Positions 14,077 to 18,188 of a stretch of DNA of 18,188 nt are shown piece by piece. The notes beneath the pieces are model-generated. The model did no database searches. It was not told the origin of the DNA and saw only the letters and a list, made by a program, of their open reading frames with translations. Each line of letters begins with the position of its first letter. Within the stretch, counting starts at the first letter, position 1. Where the stretch lies: assembly GCA_900769815.1 (NCBI GenBank), contig CAAGID010000038.1, forward strand, positions 1 to 18,188, in the 5' to 3' direction. A program made the translations under genes and the position numbers. The DNA comes from Clostridia bacterium (GTDB lineage: Bacteria; Bacillota; Clostridia; Christensenellales; QALW01).

Positions 14077-14152
14077 GCCTCCATGGTCTAGTGGCCTAGG
14101 ACACTGCCCTCTCACGGCAGCAACAGGGGTTCGAATCCCCTTGGAGGTGCCA
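14077..14152 (+). tRNA. tRNA-Glu(CUC)
   Basis: The acceptor stem pairs GCCTCCA with TGGAGGT (first pair G-U), then G and CCA (14150-14152). Anticodon stem CTGCC/GGCAG with loop CTCTCAC gives anticodon CTC at 14111-14113, for GAG codons. It is three bases behind tRNA-Gln in the same transcript. Its T-arm and anticodon-loop sequences recur in inverted order just past the terminator. Confidence 0.95.
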
Positions 14153-14161
14153 CTAAGAAAG

Positions 14162-14189
14162 ACTGCACAATACGGTGCAGTATTTTTTT
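14162..14189 (+). terminator. Terminator of the tRNA-Gln/tRNA-Glu pair
   Basis: A perfect 7-bp stem ACTGCAC/GTGCAGT (14162-14168 with 14175-14181), a 6-nt loop, then seven T residues. Confidence 0.9.
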
Positions 14190-14199
14190 ATTCTAAAAT

Positions 14200-14226
14200 T
14201 CCAAGGGGATTCGAACCCTGAGAGGG
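14200..14226 (-). pseudogene. Inverted tRNA-Glu fragment
   Basis: TCCAAGGGGATTCGAACCC (14200-14218) is the exact reverse complement of the tRNA-Glu T-arm and acceptor region (14127-14145). GAGAGGG (14220-14226) is the reverse complement of the anticodon-loop stretch CCCTCTC (14107-14113), in the same order. The 13 tRNA bases between the two blocks are replaced by one T. It is too short to be a gene and looks like a rearranged piece of tRNA-Glu. Confidence 0.7.
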
Positions 14227-14370
14227 AACGAGCCCGCAAAGAAAAGGATTTCTTATCCTTTTCGGGCGAGTTTTTGCGAGGCGGGCACAGTATGCCAAGC
14301 ATAGGGTCGCCGAGCAATTAAGGCGCGATAGCGACTGTTTGTTTACGAAGCATTTCTCTTTCGGGAGTTT
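14227..14370. repeat. Structured non-coding element behind tRNA-Glu
   Basis: This is non-coding and richer in G+C than its surroundings. It contains a clear nested hairpin: GCCCG/CGGGC outer arms and AAAAGGAT/ATCCTTTT inner arms at about 14232-14267. G+C-rich sequence such as GGCGGGCACAG and GGGTCGCCGAGC follows, and a short CTC/GAG stem with a T-run sits at 14354-14372. No open frame covers it. The position directly behind a tRNA terminator mirrors the element behind tRNA-Ser. The borders are approximate. Confidence 0.5.
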
Positions 14371-14377
14371 TTTATGT

Positions 14378-14405
14378 TTGTCTTTTTGAAGAAATATGAT
14401 ACAAT
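14378..14405 (+). promoter_or_regulatory. Promoter of the MFS transporter gene
   Basis: -35 TTGTCT (14378-14383), a 16-nt spacer and -10 TACAAT (14400-14405), upstream of the start codon at 14450. Confidence 0.5.
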
Positions 14406-14422
14406 ATAAATAATATATATTT

Positions 14423-14436
14423 TTCTCCGGGGAGAA
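14423..14436 (+). promoter_or_regulatory. Hairpin holding the putative Shine-Dalgarno of the MFS gene
   Basis: TTCTCC (14423-14428) can pair with GGAGAA (14431-14436), which contains the only purine-rich site before the ATG. That site is 15 bases from the ATG, more than usual. The stem would hide the site. The loop is tiny, so the stem is likely TTCTC/GAGAA in practice. Confidence 0.4.
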
Positions 14437-14449
14437 TTCAAAAATCGCA

Positions 14450-15631
14450 ATGAAACGTTTAGGCTTTAATCACACTATTTATGCCTCGTATATCGCATAT
14501 ATGGTGCAGGCATTAGTTAATAATTTTACGCCCCTTTTGTTTATAACCTTTTCCGTTACTTACGGCATTACTCTTGATAAAATAGGTTTCTTGGTATCAA
14601 TAAACTTTATTTTTCAGCTTATAATTGATTTTATTGCCGCAAAGGTTGTTGATAAAATTGGCTATCGGGCATCAATGCTTTTTGCCCATTTTTCAGCAGG
14701 GTTTGGCTTTATTTTGCTTTCATTTCTGCCTGAAATTATGGATCCTTATACCGCAATTTTGATTTCAACACTTTTTACCGCAGTAGGTGGCGGACTTGTT
14801 GAAGTGACTGTTTCGCCCGTCGTTGAGGCAACACCATCAACAGGCGCAAAAGAAGCAGCGATGAGTTTGTTACACTCCTTTTATTGCTGGGGACAACTGT
14901 TTACCATTATAGTCTCCACTTTATTTTTCGTCATTTTCGGCATTGAAAATTGGAGGATAATGTCTGTTATATGGGCATTCGTACCTCTTTTAAACTTTTT
15001 CTACTGCATATTTATCCCCATAAATCAATTAACTGAAAAGGGCCAGGCACTTTCCTTTAAAAAACTTTTTTCCAATAAAGTTTTCTGGATGTTCTTATTG
15101 ATTATGGTATGTGCAGGGTCAACCGAGTTGACCGTTGCACAGTGGGCATCAGCTTTGGCTGAGAAAAATCTAAACGTATCAAAAACCGTAGGCGATCTTT
15201 TAGGCCCTTGTATGTTTGCCTTGTTTATGGGTATCGTAAGGGCTCTTTATGCAAAAATCTCAAGCAAAATCGTTATTGAAAACGCTCTTTTATTATCAGG
15301 TGTTATAGGCGTTATAGGCTACTTAATGATTGCACTTTTTAAAAATCCCGTTATCAGCCTTGCAGGCTGTGCCTTCACAGGTATTGCTTCCGCACTTTTA
15401 TGGCCGGGCACACTTTCACTTTCAGCGAAGACTATTTATGGCGGAGGAACCGCAATGTTTGCCTTTTTAGCCTTGGGCGGTGATTTAGGCTGCAGCGTAG
15501 GTCCCGGTATTGCAGGCTGGGTATCAGAACTTTTCGGTGGAAACCTGCAGTTAGGCATTTTATCGGGAATTATTTTCCCCGTCGGCATAATCGTAGGCGT
15601 GCTAATCTATAAAAAAATCAAAGTGCAATAA
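14450..15631 (+). CDS. Major facilitator superfamily transporter
   Basis: A 393-residue polytopic membrane protein with about twelve hydrophobic segments in two halves joined by a central polar loop (about 190-205: NQLTEKGQALSFKK). DKIGYRAS (68-75) sits at the loop between helices 2 and 3, where MFS motif A lies. VGGGLVEVTVSPVVEA (112-127) and SLLHSFYCWGQ (139-149) resemble the fucose/glucose-permease-like branch; the substrate is not known. The start is the first ATG in frame, but the Shine-Dalgarno GGGGAG is 15 bases away and inside a small hairpin, so translation may be weak or controlled. It is convergent with the LCP gene. Confidence 0.85.
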   Translation: MKRLGFNHTIYASYIAYMVQALVNNFTPLLFITFSVTYGITLDKIGFLVSINFIFQLIIDFIAAKVVDKIGYRASMLFAHFSAGFGFILLSFLPEIMDPYTAILISTLFTAVGGGLVEVTVSPVVEATPSTGAKEAAMSLLHSFYCWGQLFTIIVSTLFFVIFGIENWRIMSVIWAFVPLLNFFYCIFIPINQLTEKGQALSFKKLFSNKVFWMFLLIMVCAGSTELTVAQWASALAEKNLNVSKTVGDLLGPCMFALFMGIVRALYAKISSKIVIENALLLSGVIGVIGYLMIALFKNPVISLAGCAFTGIASALLWPGTLSLSAKTIYGGGTAMFAFLALGGDLGCSVGPGIAGWVSELFGGNLQLGILSGIIFPVGIIVGVLIYKKIKVQ

Positions 15632-15637
15632 AAGCAA

Positions 15638-15671
15638 ATACCCCACTCGAAATTTCGGATGGGGTATATTT
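15638..15671. terminator. Shared terminator between the MFS and LCP genes
   Basis: ATACCCCA (15638-15645) pairs with TGGGGTAT (15660-15667), with further inner pairing through TCGAAA/TTTCGG. The right side has only a short T-run (ATTTG), while on the minus strand TTTGCTTTTA follows. It lies between convergent genes and probably serves both. Confidence 0.7.
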
Positions 15672-15723
15672 GTGCGGAATTTTATTATGACCCGCAGTTT
15701 CAAGAATTTTTTGTGCTGTAGAA

Positions 15724-16890
15724 CTATATCCAAGGTTTGCGATCCTTAGACAAGGTAATATTGCTCTTTCCGAAAAGTGCCATTTGAAGCTTATAAGCGG
15801 CTACGGGATAATCTACCTTCCAATAGGAACCGCCGTCAGCTGCGTTATTAAATGCCTTACAACACTCAGAATCAGGTAACGTTACCTGTTTAACGTTATA
15901 TTTAAGCCAACCTTCGGTAAGTGCTGTTACGGCATAGGCAAGAATAGCGTTGGAATCAAGGCCGGTGCGCAAGTAAGGAATTATATCGTTTACCAAAGAA
16001 ATCATTTGAGTAGTTGAATATCCCTTAATCTTTTCGGCAAGAAGCATCATAACCTTTTGCTGTCTGCCTGTTCTTGCTTCGTCACCGCCGGTCTGCCCTT
16101 TTCTTATACGCATATAGGTAAGGGTGTGTGCACCGTCAACGGCAATATCCTGAGCACGTGCGTCTATTTTCCAATTACATTTATTGCGGAGATATTCTGC
16201 TTCCTGTTTGGTAACGCTGATTGTAATACCTCCAATGGCATCAATAATTCTGGGCAATGAGTCGAAGTTAACTATAACATAGTTATCAATAACCACTTTA
16301 TAGTAGCGTTCAATCATTTCGATTTGCTTTTCCGGTCCTGCAAATCTTAATGCGTGGTGGAATTTAGTATATCTTCCTTTACCGTCTATAACCATATAGC
16401 TGTACTGGTCACGAAGAAGTGACGCAAGAGTAACCGTTTTTGTCTTTTTATTTATAGAGGCAATACACATAGCATCGGCTCTGCCGTTATATGATAAAGG
16501 CATAGGTTTGCCATAATCGTCATTGTTATCCATACCGATAAAAAGAATGTTTATAACGTTATCGTCTCTTACAGGTTCGCCGTTATTCATCCAGTTTTTC
16601 ATATTTGATTTTAAATTTGAAAGTACTGCAGGCTGAATTGTATCAGATGCGAAGCTTTCATCAGGCTCGTCATTGTCATCAGGAAACTGTATATCTGAGG
16701 GATTTTCCACAATTTGGCTTGAATCAATATCAGAGCCTATCGTAGAACTGTAAGGGTCATCATAATTTATTCTTCCTAAAAACATTTCCCATATAACAGC
16801 AAGTCCGCCAGTAACAACTATAGCTATAGAAAGGGCAACGGCAGTTATCCTCAGCCATAAACTGACGTTATCCCGTGTGTCAAAAATCAT
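15724..16890 (-). CDS. LytR-CpsA-Psr (LCP) family cell-wall glycopolymer ligase
   Basis: A 388-residue membrane-anchored protein. LCP enzymes move lipid-linked glycopolymers such as teichoic acids or capsule onto peptidoglycan on the outer face of the membrane. One membrane helix (about 14-36) is followed by an acidic linker (about 44-85), then the LCP domain from about residue 113: NILFIGMD, NGRADAM (Arg137, Asp139), SLLRDQY (Arg160, Asp161), NFDS (208-211), GAHTLTYMRIRK (about 253-264) and RTGRQQ (273-278). These cover the conserved Arg/Asp set for the pyrophosphate lipid. I chose the ATG at 16890 because AAAGGAGAG stands directly before it; a TTG 75 bases upstream has no such site and would fall almost at the transcription start. 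It is divergent from a glycosyltransferase gene, which fits surface-polymer work. Confidence 0.92.
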   Translation of the reverse strand: MIFDTRDNVSLWLRITAVALSIAIVVTGGLAVIWEMFLGRINYDDPYSSTIGSDIDSSQIVENPSDIQFPDDNDEPDESFASDTIQPAVLSNLKSNMKNWMNNGEPVRDDNVINILFIGMDNNDDYGKPMPLSYNGRADAMCIASINKKTKTVTLASLLRDQYSYMVIDGKGRYTKFHHALRFAGPEKQIEMIERYYKVVIDNYVIVNFDSLPRIIDAIGGITISVTKQEAEYLRNKCNWKIDARAQDIAVDGAHTLTYMRIRKGQTGGDEARTGRQQKVMMLLAEKIKGYSTTQMISLVNDIIPYLRTGLDSNAILAYAVTALTEGWLKYNVKQVTLPDSECCKAFNNAADGGSYWKVDYPVAAYKLQMALFGKSNITLSKDRKPWI

Positions 16891-16973
16891 AGTTTTCTCT
16901 CCTTTTGCAAATATATCTTCGATTTGGCGAGGAAACAGCAATTCTATTACCGTTTTTTCCTTCAATAATAACT

Positions 16974-17002
16974 ATTATACACCATTTTTCTCCATCTGTA
17001 CA
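16974..17002 (-). promoter_or_regulatory. Promoter of the LCP gene
   Basis: Minus-strand -35 TGTACA (16997-17002, weak), a 17-nt spacer and -10 TATAAT (16974-16979). The leader to the ATG at 16890 is about 75 nt. Confidence 0.6.
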
Positions 17003-17047
17003 CATATTTTATTAAAAAACTATTACTTTTCACAGTATTTTTACTTA

Positions 17048-17076
17048 TTGACTATCTATTAACTTTGTGCTAATAT
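17048..17076 (+). promoter_or_regulatory. Promoter of the glycosyltransferase gene
   Basis: -35 TTGACT (17048-17053), a 17-nt spacer and -10 TAATAT (17071-17076). The start point would be near 17083, which leaves a leader just long enough for the AAGAGGTG site. This supports the ATG at 17097 over the GTG at 17067, which would lie inside the promoter. Confidence 0.7.
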
Positions 17077-17096
17077 TTAATGGTAAGAGGTGTTAT

Positions 17097-18023
17097 ATGA
17101 AAAAATCTATAGCCATATTGTTGGCAACACACAATTCTAAAAAATATCTAAGAGACCAGCTTGACAGTCTTTTTAAGCAGACTTATAATAATTTTTCCCT
17201 GATAATTTCAGATGATTCATCAACAGATACCACACTTTCTCTCATTGATGAATATATGAAAAATCATCAAAACATATCACTTATAAAAAGCAACAGTCCT
17301 TTAAAAAGTGCACAGGCGAACTTTTGGTTTTTATTAAAAAACGCACCGAAATGTGATTATTATATGTTTTGCGACCACGATGATATATGGGAAGAAACAA
17401 AAATCGAACTAACCTTAAAAAAAATGCTTGAAATTGAGGAGGTTTCCCGCCCCGCCCTTGTGCACAGCGACCTTTATGTTGTAGACAGAGAAGTGAATAT
17501 TCTGTCCTCGTCAATGTTTTTAATGCAAAAACTGCCAAAGGAACAAACCTTACAGAGTGCACTTATTCAGAATAATGTTACGGGTTGTACCGCAATGATA
17601 AATTCTTCATTAAAAAGCCTTGCATTAAAAAAAGAAAACACTGAAAATATGCTTATGCACGATTGGTATTTATCCATACTCTCTCTTGCAGCGGGAACAG
17701 TCGGTTTTGTTGATAAGCCTCTTATTTATTACCGTCAGCATAGCAATAACGAGGTTGGTGCAAAGGATGCAGGAAAACTATCATATATCCTAAAAAAGGC
17801 TTTTGACTTTAATAAAAACAGTAAAAGTATAAAAAACACCTATCTTCAGGCACAAGATATTGCTTTGATTTTTAAAGACGACCTTAATGAAAATTATGAA
17901 ATTATTAAAGCCTTTGGCGAAAACCTTAATAAAAATAAATTACAACGAATTTCTTCCGCCTTTAAATACGGCTATTGGAAAAACACTCTTTTAAGAAAAA
18001 TAGGACAGCTCATATTTATGTAA
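17097..18023 (+). CDS. GT2-family glycosyltransferase (rhamnosyltransferase-like)
   Basis: A 308-residue cytosolic GT-A fold enzyme that would transfer a sugar from a nucleotide donor to a growing glycan. The N-terminus shows AILLATHNSKKYLRDQLDSL (6-25) and the nucleotide-binding SDDSSTD (38-44). CDHDDIW (92-98) holds the metal-binding DxD motif. NNVTGCTAMIN (159-169) and HDWYLS (188-193) match the acceptor site and the catalytic-base region. The pattern is closest to rhamnosyltransferases of Gram-positive cell-wall polysaccharide clusters, but donor and acceptor are not shown by sequence. AAGAGGTG precedes the ATG. It is divergent from the LCP ligase, and any further cluster genes would be off the right edge. 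Confidence 0.88.
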   Translation: MKKSIAILLATHNSKKYLRDQLDSLFKQTYNNFSLIISDDSSTDTTLSLIDEYMKNHQNISLIKSNSPLKSAQANFWFLLKNAPKCDYYMFCDHDDIWEETKIELTLKKMLEIEEVSRPALVHSDLYVVDREVNILSSSMFLMQKLPKEQTLQSALIQNNVTGCTAMINSSLKSLALKKENTENMLMHDWYLSILSLAAGTVGFVDKPLIYYRQHSNNEVGAKDAGKLSYILKKAFDFNKNSKSIKNTYLQAQDIALIFKDDLNENYEIIKAFGENLNKNKLQRISSAFKYGYWKNTLLRKIGQLIFM

Positions 18024-18050
18024 AAAAAAAAAAAAACGGCTCACTGAGCC
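18022..18050 (-). terminator. Terminator for a minus-strand gene beyond the right edge
   Basis: The palindrome CGGCTCACTGAGCCG (18036-18050) is followed, on the minus strand, by an unbroken run of 14 T. The T-run overlaps the stop codon of the glycosyltransferase. On the + strand it lacks a T-run, so it should end leftward transcription from a gene to the right. Confidence 0.75.
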
Positions 18051-18188
18051 GTCAGTCTGCTGACAAAGTCGGCAGACTGCCAGAGTTCGAGAAACCCTTG
18101 CAAGTCAAGGCGCAGAACTTGTAAAAGAGGGAGTTTACACAGACGTAAATGACTGAATTTTGCAAGTGAATGCAACGAAGGAAATATA
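18051..18188. repeat. Partial long imperfect inverted repeat at the right edge
   Basis: A small stem made from CAGTCTGC and GCAGACTG (about 18052-18080) comes first. Then a long imperfect hairpin has arms ACTTGTAAAAGAGGGAGTTTAC (from about 18117) and GTAAATGACTGAATTTTGCAAGT, around a loop ACAGAC. It is non-coding, is cut by the window end, and looks like a dispersed structured repeat. The copy number is unknown from this window. Confidence 0.5.

Noticed and set aside
16891..16965. TTG start adding 25 residues to the LCP protein
   Set aside because: It lies almost at the predicted transcription start and lacks a ribosome site, while the ATG at 16890 has AAAGGAGAG in place.
17067..17096. GTG start adding 10 residues to the glycosyltransferase
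   Set aside because: It falls inside the -35/-10 promoter region, and the ATG at 17097 has AAGAGGTG before it.
17281..17562. Minus-strand open frame of 93 codons within the glycosyltransferase gene
   Set aside because: It is a shadow of a well-supported GT2 gene, with no family resemblance or ribosome site.

Overview
The window looks like chromosomal DNA of a low-GC Gram-positive bacterium of the Clostridia (Bacillota). The basis is A+T-rich sequence, strong purine Shine-Dalgarno sites, sigma-A type promoters that nearly all have 17-nt spacers, TGA used as a stop, tRNAs with encoded CCA, and a Gram-positive envelope gene set (LytR-CpsA-Psr protein, M23 peptidase, lipoprotein foldase). The species cannot be named from this sequence.

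Left edge (1-1080). Two tandem promoters fire leftward out of the window and probably drive an rRNA operon whose 16S gene lies just beyond base 1. Rightward come tRNA-Ser(UGA) and tRNA-Ser(GCU), a strong terminator, and a structured non-coding element that ends in a truncated copy of the tRNA-Ser(GCU) 3' end. Next (1104-6436, all minus strand) are a stand-alone PduL-type phosphotransacylase and a tightly overlapping operon: MarR repressor, two half-transporters of a heterodimeric ABC exporter, and a cyclophilin lipoprotein. The MarR promoter carries a palindrome that is a likely self-operator.

Middle (6562-10025). A large membrane-anchored M23 peptidase/beta-propeller protein with a long Pro/Thr/Glu tail is divergent from a class III (self-inhibited) Fic AMP-transferase. 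Beyond fic is a small Arc-type ribbon-helix-helix gene broken by one in-frame stop codon.

Right half (10059-18023). On the minus strand lie argS and, after a hairpin, an archaeal-type ornithine cyclodeaminase/LOR-SDH family gene; upstream of argS is an EamA/DMT transporter. Then tRNA-Gln(CUG) and tRNA-Glu(CUC) with a terminator, followed by a second structured element that begins with an inverted fragment of tRNA-Glu. An MFS permease, a convergent LytR-CpsA-Psr ligase and a divergent GT2 glycosyltransferase follow; the last two fit surface-polymer synthesis and attachment. The final 150 bases hold a minus-strand terminator and part of a long imperfect inverted repeat.

Most of the window is ordinary housekeeping and accessory content. 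The least explained parts are the tRNA-fragment-bearing non-coding elements behind both tRNA clusters, the nonsense-interrupted regulator beside fic, and the argS/cyclodeaminase hairpin.
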